From NCBI RefSeq assembly GCF_009746715.1, contig NZ_VRKW01000001.1, positions 558,001 through 622,000 of the forward strand: a stretch of DNA of 64,000 nt. The letters run 5' to 3'. The stretch is from Ketobacter sp. MCCC 1A13808 (GTDB lineage Bacteria; Pseudomonadota; Gammaproteobacteria; Pseudomonadales; Ketobacteraceae). Position 1 is the stretch's first letter. Each line of letters begins with the position of its first letter. Shown here one piece after another: positions 44,160 through 52,423 of this stretch. The translations under genes and the position numbers were made by a program. The notes under the pieces are model-generated. The model searched no databases, was not told where the DNA came from, and saw nothing but the letters and a program-made list of their open reading frames with translations.

Positions 44160-44243
44160 TTAATATAGTCAAGCAAGTGTTTTTATAAGTCTATTTTTGT
44201 CACAAGATGTTCACTTTTATAAAAGCCTTGATGCGACATGGAC

Positions 44244-45695
44244 TTAGGCGTGCTCTTCGCGGGTACGGTCCAGAAAAGCGATCTTTGTCTTCCTGGTTGA
44301 TGCGCCTTTTACCTGTTTCGAATCGGCGATACCCACCACCGCTTCCAATTCAGAAATAGCATCATCCAGAAAGCCTAACAAGCGCTGCATACTGGGTAGT
44401 GTCCGCCTACAACCAACAATGCCAAACTCCAACCTGTCCTCATAGTGAACCAAAGTAATATTCAGGGCCATTTGGTTCACTATGGCTGACACCGGGTAAT
44501 AACGTTCCATTTTGGCACCGTTCCAGTACAGCGTATCCGTGGTGCCTGGCACACTGGAGATGACCACGTTAAAAGCCAGCCATTTCGGTAATAGCCCAGT
44601 TAGCACGGTCAATCCGGTGGGAGCCAGCGACAAGGCGGTGTAGTTAACGATTTCTTCCTTGCTCATTTGACCAAACTTAGCTTTTGCTTGCTGGACTGAA
44701 TCTTTTACGATATTCAGACGATCAAGCGGATCTTCTTTGTGAGTGCCCAGGTTAGCCAGTATGGCGGCTACCTGATTCCCGCCAACACTGTCATCTGTGC
44801 GCAATGAAACCGGCACCATTGCAATCAGAGGGTCATCCGGCAAGCTATCCATGGAGGCCAAATAATTCCGTAATGCCGTCGCACTCAACGCCAAAACAAT
44901 ATCGTTAGTGGTGGACCCGGTTTGAGTTGCAATCGCTTTCAATCGTGCCCGTTCATAGGATTGAGCAACAAAACGACGGGAACCAGTGATTGGTTGGTTA
45001 AGCTTACTGGGTGGTGCTTTAAACACATTGCTATATTCGGGATCCTTAGACGCAGCTTGCACTGTCTGATAAAGAGCCTTAACAACAGTGGGCACACTGG
45101 AAACCTGGCGGCTTGCCATGCCGGACAATTTCTTTAACGCAGCAAACCGTCCTGGTGATTCCGCTTCCTGCGGGAATACCGGATCCAAGGCAGGCATTTG
45201 CCAGAAAGGAGGCATGTCTCGCTGCTCTGGATCGGTAGAGAGTGACTGTATTGTGGCGCGAACCCCGGACACTCCGTCCAACACCGAATGATGGACTTTG
45301 TTGTACATTGCAAAATGTCGGCCGTGCATCTGCTCAATCAAATAGCTTTCCCACAGCGGCCTGCTGCGATCCAGTAAATTACTGTGCTCAATAGAAACAA
45401 ACGTCAGTAACTCTTTCACACCACCGGGTTTGGGCAGTGCCACGTGTCGAAAATGATGGTCCAGATCGAAGCTACTGTCGTGCTTCCAGAAATGGCCCCG
45501 CTTTCGTGAAACCAGTCGTTGATTGAACGGCGCTGAGGGTTGATCGTATTGACGGATAAACTCTGCCATATCGCTAATAAAATTAGCAGGAGCGCCCTTT
45601 GGCTTTTCGAAAATAAGTAGTCCGGCAACGTGCAGGGGCTGGCTTCTTCTTTCCAACCACAAAAACAAATCATCGAGTAACGATATCCGTTCCAT
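44244..45695 (-). CDS. Wax ester synthase / acyl-CoA:diacylglycerol acyltransferase
   Basis: The 483-residue length is normal for bacterial WS/DGAT. The catalytic motif NKVHHSVLDGVSG (HHxxxDG) is near residue 136. DRSRPLWESYLIE (PLW) precedes it and TTNDIVLALSATALR (ND) lies near residue 270. The enzyme esterifies acyl-CoA to fatty alcohols or diacylglycerol to make storage wax esters or triacylglycerols at the inner membrane. The upstream 507-bp gap, shared with an AraC regulator, carries a phased direct repeat next to a plausible promoter, suggesting AraC control. The hydrolase at 42880-44115 lies downstream on the same strand. Confidence 0.94.
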   Translation of the reverse strand: MERISLLDDLFLWLERRSQPLHVAGLLIFEKPKGAPANFISDMAEFIRQYDQPSAPFNQRLVSRKRGHFWKHDSSFDLDHHFRHVALPKPGGVKELLTFVSIEHSNLLDRSRPLWESYLIEQMHGRHFAMYNKVHHSVLDGVSGVRATIQSLSTDPEQRDMPPFWQMPALDPVFPQEAESPGRFAALKKLSGMASRQVSSVPTVVKALYQTVQAASKDPEYSNVFKAPPSKLNQPITGSRRFVAQSYERARLKAIATQTGSTTNDIVLALSATALRNYLASMDSLPDDPLIAMVPVSLRTDDSVGGNQVAAILANLGTHKEDPLDRLNIVKDSVQQAKAKFGQMSKEEIVNYTALSLAPTGLTVLTGLLPKWLAFNVVISSVPGTTDTLYWNGAKMERYYPVSAIVNQMALNITLVHYEDRLEFGIVGCRRTLPSMQRLLGFLDDAISELEAVVGIADSKQVKGASTRKTKIAFLDRTREEHA

Positions 45696-45820
45696 TACAT
45701 TTCCTTATGCAGTCATAAAACTAGGTGGGTTCAGGTCAGTATCTCAGCTGGATGCGAACGATCTAATTACCAAAACGGTGATTAGCTACTTCTTAACAAA
45801 AAAAGTCGATTTTCAGACCA

Positions 45821-45850
45821 ACTATAATGCGTAGGGTTATACCCCCAATA
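45821..45850 (-). promoter_or_regulatory. Candidate WS/DGAT promoter
   Basis: On the minus strand TTGGGG (45845-45850) and TATAGT (45821-45826) are separated by 18 bp. The -35 is poor, as expected for an activator-dependent promoter. Confidence 0.4.
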
Positions 45851-45853
45851 GGC

Positions 45854-45891
45854 CAACTGCATGCCATCTACGTGCCAACTGCATGCCATAT
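45854..45891. promoter_or_regulatory. Phased direct repeat, likely AraC-family binding site
   Basis: GCCAACTGCATGCCAT occurs identically at 45854-45869 and 45876-45891. The start-to-start distance is 22 bp, two helical turns, as for AraC-family half-sites. The proximal copy ends 3 bp from the candidate -35 of the WS/DGAT promoter. Confidence 0.65.
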
Positions 45892-46202
45892 CGTTCTCAT
45901 AAGCGAAATTTACCTGCAAACTGGTCAGACAACGGCCACTTATTGATTCATTAGCACAATTGTCCATCGCTTTTCAAGGGACGAGCAGTATACCCCTTAG
46001 CTCTCAATCAGTCGAAATTAAATATTTCGAACAAATCTGTCCTAAATTGACCGATAGCCATTCCTATTTGCCGCATTTACACGCCCACATTTACTTTATG
46101 CAACACAAACTGACTAAGTATGTACACTTTAACAATAATAAATCACGACTCAGGTCTTCTAGAATTAAAGCTGAATCCCACCCAATCATAAAAAAAATAA
46201 TA

Positions 46203-47279
46203 ATGACCATGGATCAAGATACCGCAATTATATTGCCCGAATATGTGTCAGCCTATCTTGAGTTGCCGGAACAACTGGGGCTCCCGAAACCGGAACTATC
46301 CCGATTAACCGGGGTTGACCTGAATGCACTATCAGACCGCTCTACACCATTCTCGCTCAACGAAATCCTATCAATGATTAAAGTAATCATGGATGCCCTT
46401 AATATGCCCTATGCAGGGTTAGCCGTGGGACAACAAATGCGATTGACCTGTCACGGCATGGCCGGAGTGTCTGCAATGGCGCAACGGACCTACGCGGAGT
46501 GCCTGCAGGCGGCCGCCAGCCTGTGCGAAAAAGCCTTCCCGCCGTTCAGTATGGAATATTTTGAAACGAAGAATACTGTGGGCCTGCGCATCATCGAAGT
46601 ATTGTCACTGCATCCGTTCTCTCATTTCTTTGCCGAATCAATAACGGTGAACTTCAAAAATATTCTTCAGTTTTTATTGGGCAAAGAATACCAGCCGGAA
46701 TACGTCGGCTTCCCTTACCCTCCGCCCGCTTACGAGAATATCTACGAGCGCTATTTCAATTGCAAAATTAAATTCAACACAGATCATACCGAGTTTGTAG
46801 TATCCAAAAAACTGGCACAAAAAGAACTATTATTAGCTAACCAGGGGATTGCTCGCATGGCAGAAGAAGACTTCCTTAAATCTATCCCGCCGATCAACCT
46901 GAACTATCTACCAAAGAAACTGCGGTTAGTATTGATTCAGAGTGTCGGCGCTTTTCCATCGTTGGAATGTGCAGCCCGCAAGTTAGGCATGAGCGGCCGT
47001 ACTTTACGAAGACAGCTCAACAGCATGGGCACCAATTTTCAAAACGAATTGGACTTGTTGCGACGAGAATTTGCCATCAGCTATCTGACTAAAAGCGATA
47101 AATGCATAACCGAAATTGCATTAATGCTGGGCTTTTGCGATTCATCTGCGTTCAGCAAAGCCTTTAAAAAGTGGACCGGTGAATCTCCTAGAGAATTTAA
47201 AAAACAATACGGTCAACAGTACAAAGCGCAATACGATGCAATTATACCCTCTGAATTAAAGTTCCTTGAATCTTTCTGA
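46203..47279 (+). CDS. AraC family transcriptional regulator (arabinose-binding-like N-domain)
   Basis: From ATG 46203 the protein is 358 residues; ATG 46209 is an alternative. The N-terminal domain (about 1-240, with GLAVGQQMRLTCHGMAGVS) is of the AraC-binding type found in OruR/ArgR-like regulators. The C-terminal double helix-turn-helix is clear: SLECAARKLGMSGRTLRRQL, then ITEIALMLGFCDSSAFSKAF and FKKWTGESPREFKKQYG. It is divergent from WS/DGAT, and the phased repeat between them is a natural target. It ends at a bidirectional terminator shared with the polyketide operon. Confidence 0.9.
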   Translation: MTMDQDTAIILPEYVSAYLELPEQLGLPKPELSRLTGVDLNALSDRSTPFSLNEILSMIKVIMDALNMPYAGLAVGQQMRLTCHGMAGVSAMAQRTYAECLQAAASLCEKAFPPFSMEYFETKNTVGLRIIEVLSLHPFSHFFAESITVNFKNILQFLLGKEYQPEYVGFPYPPPAYENIYERYFNCKIKFNTDHTEFVVSKKLAQKELLLANQGIARMAEEDFLKSIPPINLNYLPKKLRLVLIQSVGAFPSLECAARKLGMSGRTLRRQLNSMGTNFQNELDLLRREFAISYLTKSDKCITEIALMLGFCDSSAFSKAFKKWTGESPREFKKQYGQQYKAQYDAIIPSELKFLESF

Positions 47280-47300
47280 CATTATTAAATCCTGACAATA

Positions 47301-47330
47301 AAAAAGGCCTGAGTAATATCAGGCCTTTTT
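47301..47330. terminator. Strong bidirectional terminator
   Basis: AAAAAGGCCTGA (47301-47312) pairs perfectly with TCAGGCCTTTTT (47319-47330) across GTAATA. It serves both the AraC gene and the convergent polyketide operon. Confidence 0.88.
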
Positions 47331-47360
47331 TATTACGGGCAAACTTTCAGCCGAGTGAGT

Positions 47361-48134
47361 TCATCGCCAATTGCGCATAGCCAGCTCAGTGAACTCCGAC
47401 GTTCGCAACCCGGTGTTCATTTTCAATTCCAGCGATACCATTTTGGTGCTGTTGCCACTTTGATGATTTGCCATTGTTACGGTTTCCGGATTCCAGAACT
47501 TTTCATTAAACAATCGATAATTGTCTGTTTCCATGGTCTTTAGCAACTTACCATCCTGATCGAAAAAGTCTGCCTTTATGGGGCGATAATAAACGGTATC
47601 GATCCACATCTGGGTTTTGCTATAACCGGATTCACCGGACTTCGGAAAACGATCGACTACAAAGCAGGTCTGATCACCACAGGGTGCTTCTTTAACTAAT
47701 TCGAAACGATAGTCCGCCACGTTCTGATCGGATAAATCTTCAAAGGTGAATTCGCTGCCCCGGAACGAAGAACCCTTGTTGGAACTGGTAATCCGCTTCA
47801 CCCGACGTGTTGACGGAAGATAAAGGTACTGTTTATCGTCCCCGCCTTTCTCTGCGACGGTGAGTAACGAGATGCCGTTCTCTCGACGTGGCGCAGTAAA
47901 AATAGACATGCTATAGGCGTCCCCATTTGTGTCGGTCATGGCTTTCACCAACATTTCCCGCTCTGTGGTTTCGCCTTTATCGTCAATGAGGATCATTTTG
48001 ACTTTATGGGTCATGTCCTCAAACCCCTTCCCATTTTGTTTGGCCTTTTCAACGATTTGTAATCCTGTCTGGGGTTCCGCGACAACCCAACTGGCGGTCA
48101 TCGCGAATAAAACGGTTGCTAGTAATCGAAACAT
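47361..48134 (-). CDS. Periplasmic LolA-like outer-membrane lipoprotein-sorting family protein
   Basis: From ATG 48134 (GAGGTG about 9 nt upstream) the protein is 257 residues with a Sec signal peptide (LLATVLFAMTASWVVAEP). The mature part is beta-strand-rich with the signature of the COG2834 group: RENGISLLTVAEKGGDDKQYLYLPSTRRVKRI, split by GDDK, and FEDLSDQNVADY. One Cys pair (CGDQTC) is present. Such proteins are often encoded with RND/MMPL transporters or DUF1302-type barrels and are thought to carry lipids across the periplasm. It is the last gene of the polyketide operon, 13 bp after the barrel gene. Confidence 0.85.
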   Translation of the reverse strand: MFRLLATVLFAMTASWVVAEPQTGLQIVEKAKQNGKGFEDMTHKVKMILIDDKGETTEREMLVKAMTDTNGDAYSMSIFTAPRRENGISLLTVAEKGGDDKQYLYLPSTRRVKRITSSNKGSSFRGSEFTFEDLSDQNVADYRFELVKEAPCGDQTCFVVDRFPKSGESGYSKTQMWIDTVYYRPIKADFFDQDGKLLKTMETDNYRLFNEKFWNPETVTMANHQSGNSTKMVSLELKMNTGLRTSEFTELAMRNWR

Positions 48135-48147
48135 CTCGCACACACCT

Positions 48148-49608
48148 CTAGAAATGATAAAAAACATCGACCTGAATATAGGCGTCCCTTTCGATCAGGT
48201 TCATTTTTTGGGAGTTGTCTGAAATCCTTATCAGATCGAATAGCGTTTGGGGTACATTATCAAAATCGACATCCTCGGAATAACCGGTGGGATCAATCTG
48301 AATTCTATCGAACTCTTCCACCACACGATCAAATTGCTTTTTACCGATCGTAGTCCCTTCATACAGCGCCAACATGTCGTCTATGACCTGTTGCGGTATG
48401 GGTGTCGTGCCTGCTTCAATCTCATCGGTGAACGCTTGTATTTCTGAAGCGTACTCAGCCGGGTCCAGGCGCGGCTCGTTGGCCAGAAAATACTGGCCGG
48501 TAATGTTCAGTGTCCAGGAAGAACCAAAGGTATTAGTCCAGAAAAAATAACCGAAAGCTTCATCGTATTCGTAGTCAGCTACCACTCCCAACACCAGGTT
48601 ACTGTCGCGTGCATCGTTTAATGCCAGGCGTCCGGCTATGCCGATATCATGATCAAATAAAGTGCCATCAATCTGATCCCGGCTGTCCCAAATGGCCTCC
48701 ACATACCAGGTTAGATCCAGATTGGAATCAAATAAACCACCCTGGGTATACTCGAACCCGCCAACCACCGATTCAAATTGCTCAATCGACCCTGTTTGGT
48801 AAGTCGCTTCTGCTTTCAGCAGAACATCACCCCAGGGATACACCAGATCAATCGACGTTTGATTGACTTTTTCATAAACCGGAATCAGAAGAGGGTCAGC
48901 AAAGTCGTAATTGAAAATAAAATACGGGTCTCGAGTGACACCGTAAAAGTGTGAAAGGCTGATATCCATATCACCCCACCGGGTTTTCCACTTGGCAGCA
49001 AAATCGGTCTTACCGGTTTTTCCCCGGTCGTATTTCTGATTATCCGCGTCGATCAACAAAGGGTAACGTAAACGGCCATCTTCACCCGGATACCACGCTG
49101 GCCTGACATCGTACATTGCATATAGCTCGATGAGCTGCTCACCCCAGTAAAAGGAAAGCGAGGCCATCGGTTGACCCAATTTCTTCTGAAAAGGCAGTTC
49201 TGCCCTGTCCTTCTGATTAATCAGATCCGTGATTTTGAATATTTCATTAACGCCCCAGGAGACCTGGCCTACGCCAACACGGGTTTGAAAGTTCTCGCCG
49301 TGATGCAGCCATAAAAATTCCCGTGCATCCAGATAATTCCGTTCATCATCAACACTATCGCCACGAGCGAACAAAGTCGCGATGAACTGATCACTATCTC
49401 CCAGATCCTGGGAATAAGTCAGCTCAAAAGCGGCGGCAGGATAGGTTTGCTCTTCCACATATTCGCTGGTATCCGGATAAAAACGGGTTTGAGCATTCAC
49501 CCAACCGGATACCGAGCCCCACTCTGCGAAAGCAGAAGATGTTATCGGCAACAAAGCTGAATACAGCAATGTACGCCCGATTTTACGTTGCCACTTCTTG
49601 GTTATCAT
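48148..49608 (-). CDS. Outer-membrane beta-barrel protein (DUF1302-like)
   Basis: This 486-residue protein has a signal peptide (ALLPITSSAFAEW) and alternating amphipathic strands such as VSGWVNAQTRFYP, LKAEATYQTGSI and WTLNITGQYFLAN. It ends in a terminal aromatic (VDVFYHF), the outer-membrane insertion signal. FLWLHHGENFQTRVGVGQVSWG resembles DUF1302/DUF1329-associated barrels. A long hydrophilic stretch (about residues 385-460) interrupts the strands near the end and is probably an extracellular loop. It overlaps the upstream four-helix gene by 26 bp and is 13 bp from the LolA-like gene, so the three are made together. Confidence 0.85.
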   Translation of the reverse strand: MITKKWQRKIGRTLLYSALLPITSSAFAEWGSVSGWVNAQTRFYPDTSEYVEEQTYPAAAFELTYSQDLGDSDQFIATLFARGDSVDDERNYLDAREFLWLHHGENFQTRVGVGQVSWGVNEIFKITDLINQKDRAELPFQKKLGQPMASLSFYWGEQLIELYAMYDVRPAWYPGEDGRLRYPLLIDADNQKYDRGKTGKTDFAAKWKTRWGDMDISLSHFYGVTRDPYFIFNYDFADPLLIPVYEKVNQTSIDLVYPWGDVLLKAEATYQTGSIEQFESVVGGFEYTQGGLFDSNLDLTWYVEAIWDSRDQIDGTLFDHDIGIAGRLALNDARDSNLVLGVVADYEYDEAFGYFFWTNTFGSSWTLNITGQYFLANEPRLDPAEYASEIQAFTDEIEAGTTPIPQQVIDDMLALYEGTTIGKKQFDRVVEEFDRIQIDPTGYSEDVDFDNVPQTLFDLIRISDNSQKMNLIERDAYIQVDVFYHF

Positions 49609-50008
49609 AGTTTGTTTTTATTTTACTGAGTCCGATAATGTAGCTACTGCAAAAAAGTAAGACAACGATATAAACCGGCAACACTGTGAGCAGAAGATTG
49701 GGAGTAGCGGCGTACAGATGCGCTGTCAACATCAGGCTAAGGGAACAACTACTGACAATGAACACACAACTGATACGCCCGAAGATCGTGTCACCCATTT
49801 TGTTGAATAACCATTCCAATGCCGAACTGCCCACGGCCGTGGTGAAAAGGTTTACGCCGCCCTGATAAAAAGCTGAAACAATAGCCTGTTGAGGATCGTG
49901 CCGGTTCGCCCAATAAGCCCAGGCGAACCAAGTGATGGCAGAGCTGATTGCTGCAACAATAATCCTGAAACGAGGTATCGACAGATACTGCTTTGCCGAT
50001 TTGATCAA
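49583..50008 (-). CDS. Small four-helix membrane protein in polyketide operon
   Basis: This 141-residue protein starts at a TTG (50008) that overlaps the TGA of the hydrolase gene (TTGA), with GGAG 7 nt upstream; coupling supports this start. Four hydrophobic helices (about 12-32, 45-62, 78-97 and 103-128) are seen. No family is recognised with confidence; the size and layout recall small flippase-like or accessory membrane proteins. Its place between a secreted hydrolase and an outer-membrane barrel suggests a role in export of the operon's product. Confidence 0.72.
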   Translation of the reverse strand: MIKSAKQYLSIPRFRIIVAAISSAITWFAWAYWANRHDPQQAIVSAFYQGGVNLFTTAVGSSALEWLFNKMGDTIFGRISCVFIVSSCSLSLMLTAHLYAATPNLLLTVLPVYIVVLLFCSSYIIGLSKIKTNYDNQEVAT

Positions 50009-52407
50009 CGTGATCTCCGGCTAACCGCATTCGCGCGAACAACGGGCGTCGCCGCAGATTGATACCAGATAAGGATTAAGCCAAGTACGACCAGATTGAC
50101 CCAGCTGAATGAGCCACCACTGCCCTCCGTGACCTGAATGTTACTGAGCCCGGTGTCGATGACATCAGTGATTTGGTCCACTGTATCATCAACAACATCA
50201 CCACCGCCGCCCAGATCCGGCAAACCGTTAGTGACGCCATTTTTTACATCGTCTGATGCCAGTTGCTTGGCATTCGCACAAAGATCGGCGCTCAGTGAAA
50301 AAAGCTGACAGCGCCAGTCAATGGCATGGTGCAACGCGGCTTCGCTACCACGATTAAAGTGGGTCAGAAAATCGTCCAGCTCACCCGAATAAACCTGATC
50401 CAATAGATCATCAATAGACTGGGCATCGCCCACACCGATCAGGTTTGCCAGGTAGCCGGTGGTATCGCTACCACCGGGGATAGAAGAAAGATCGACACCA
50501 ATTAAACCGGTCAGAATCGTATCGTCCAACTGACCGAACTTATTGTCCAAGTCCAGTTCTTTCAAAGACTCTAAAGATTGGTTTGCCAGCTCCAAGCCAA
50601 AGCCACTCTGCACTATTCCGTATCCGTTTTCGAAATCGTCAGCTCCGGTTTCCCCGAAACGGAGATCCGGGACCGGCTCGATAACCTCTTTCAGCAATGG
50701 CAAGTCGACCAATTTCGCCGTGGCCAGGGAAGAATTGTTTGGGAAACTGCCGTCACCCAGCGAATAATGCATACCCAAGGGACGCTCAGACCGGCCATCG
50801 GGTGGATTGCGATAATACTGAGCGAAATTATTGCCATCCGCTATATCCAGATAATGTTGCATCATTCCAACCACGAACATCATCTCGGCACCATTCATGT
50901 TCAACGGAACGACATGACTGGTGAAACTGGGCCAGAATGTTGACTCGGTGAATGCCTGCATAAGACTGCCGGTTCCATTCACAAGATAAACCCCTTGCAG
51001 ATCCGGTGCAGTTGCTCCTATCCCCATTCCTAACATGCCACCTAATGACATACCGTCAAACATCACTCTGTCGGAGTCTAATCTGGGCACGTTCGGATAC
51101 TCAGGGTTGGACCAGCTCGCCAACAATTCCGGTAACCCGTGCTTGGTCGTATGAATCACCACATTTTGGTCCACTGTCGCTTGTACAAACATACCCAGCA
51201 ACTGCATGATCGTGAGGGGTGTCGAAACCGCCATAGAAATATGTGGCTCTTTTAACACATCAAAAGTGGTAACCCGGGAGCCGTGATTAGGATGATCGAT
51301 GGCAATCGTTGCCATTCCAAGGCGATCACCCATTATAAACCCGTCGTGGGTAAATTCTTTAAAGTTTCCCAGGCCGTGTCCAAACACGGCGACAGGCACA
51401 GGGCTATCCTGCTCCCACTTAGGCAGGCTCATAATAAATTCAACCCGGCGGCGGGATAGATCCTGAATGGGCGCATAGGGTGGGTATACGCCACCGTCTT
51501 CATCCCGAAAATTCACCATGGATAGCTGACCTTTCAGCGCGACCAACTCGTAATCCGGGTCGCCCATGGTCTTAGCCACTTCCAATTCGGTTGCGTAATT
51601 CGGGTATTCCAATGCAGTTGCAACCATGTCCTGCATCGGCTGGGTCACCTCATCTTCATCCTTCACTGTGAACCAGGTGAAGGAAAGAATATTGTCAAAG
51701 GGGATACCCAGTTCCCGCAAGCTATTAACCGGTGCGGTATAGGTGTAATTCAGGATCCAGCCGGCCTCACCGTTGAGTGCTTTGGTGACGCCCTCTGTTG
51801 GTTGAAACAAATCATTGCCGTTTAGTCCCACCACGTCGTTGAATCCCGACTGAAACAAGACTGCAATATAGCGTTCTCCGAATTCAAAGCGGGTGCGCGG
51901 CCAGGCACTCACAACCGGCCTGCCCCGGCCGGGGCTAAGCTTCGCCTGCGCGGCTTTATTCAGCGACACAATCATCGGCACCCTTTCACCGGTTTTCATA
52001 TTGTAAACGTGTAAAACGCCTTCACCGTCCTCGGGAATGTCAGTGAACGGCCACTCATTGAGTTCAAATAACACCGGCCCTAACGCGGAAAAGCCAGTGC
52101 TTCGATTTAAAATTTCTGAAGGCATGAAACTGGAAGGAAACTGCAATCTTGCCGGCGCCAGTTGTCGCACTGAGCCCGTGGTACGGCGATCGAGAATGGT
52201 ATTGCTATAGTTGTAACGTCCTACTGTGTTACGGAAAACATCACTGGGAAAAGGCAAAGCGCAAGTGTCCACAGCGATCGGGTTACACCTGCTGGCGGCG
52301 GAAAAACCCGCGGCTTCCAGCCCCCCTGGTGTGAAACACAGTAGCACCAACAACGTTAATACCGGAGGCAGAGAAAAACTGGATTTCCTTGCGGTAATGC
52401 GTCCCAT
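50005..52407 (-). CDS. Secreted alpha/beta hydrolase with GlyGly-CTERM-like tail
   Basis: This 800-residue protein has a signal peptide (VLTLLVLLCFTPGGLEA) and Cys-containing N-terminus (SRCNPIAVDTCALPFPSD). The hydrolase core has VPVAVFGHGLGNFKEF (oxyanion region), AIDHPNHGSR and RVMFDGMSLGGMLGMG (GxSxG, Ser about 453). An Asp-rich region (about 640-760) links to a C-terminal tail: GSGGSFSW, a hydrophobic helix, then a basic end. This tail resembles the GlyGly-CTERM sorting signal removed by rhombosortase in type II secreting bacteria. The enzyme is probably surface-bound and may process the polyketide product or a lipid. It starts 16 bp after the synthase gene. Confidence 0.8.
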   Translation of the reverse strand: MGRITARKSSFSLPPVLTLLVLLCFTPGGLEAAGFSAASRCNPIAVDTCALPFPSDVFRNTVGRYNYSNTILDRRTTGSVRQLAPARLQFPSSFMPSEILNRSTGFSALGPVLFELNEWPFTDIPEDGEGVLHVYNMKTGERVPMIVSLNKAAQAKLSPGRGRPVVSAWPRTRFEFGERYIAVLFQSGFNDVVGLNGNDLFQPTEGVTKALNGEAGWILNYTYTAPVNSLRELGIPFDNILSFTWFTVKDEDEVTQPMQDMVATALEYPNYATELEVAKTMGDPDYELVALKGQLSMVNFRDEDGGVYPPYAPIQDLSRRRVEFIMSLPKWEQDSPVPVAVFGHGLGNFKEFTHDGFIMGDRLGMATIAIDHPNHGSRVTTFDVLKEPHISMAVSTPLTIMQLLGMFVQATVDQNVVIHTTKHGLPELLASWSNPEYPNVPRLDSDRVMFDGMSLGGMLGMGIGATAPDLQGVYLVNGTGSLMQAFTESTFWPSFTSHVVPLNMNGAEMMFVVGMMQHYLDIADGNNFAQYYRNPPDGRSERPLGMHYSLGDGSFPNNSSLATAKLVDLPLLKEVIEPVPDLRFGETGADDFENGYGIVQSGFGLELANQSLESLKELDLDNKFGQLDDTILTGLIGVDLSSIPGGSDTTGYLANLIGVGDAQSIDDLLDQVYSGELDDFLTHFNRGSEAALHHAIDWRCQLFSLSADLCANAKQLASDDVKNGVTNGLPDLGGGGDVVDDTVDQITDVIDTGLSNIQVTEGSGGSFSWVNLVVLGLILIWYQSAATPVVRANAVSRRSR

Positions 52408-52423
52408 TGGTCATCTCTCTTAT

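Larger units (their letters stand above)
45696..46202. other. 507-bp divergent intergenic region, WS/DGAT / AraC regulator
   Basis: It holds the putative WS/DGAT promoter and the phased direct repeat. The AraC frame is open upstream to a TTG at 45960, but that extension (81 residues) is low-complexity and not expected for the family. Otherwise I see nothing in it. Confidence 0.5.
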
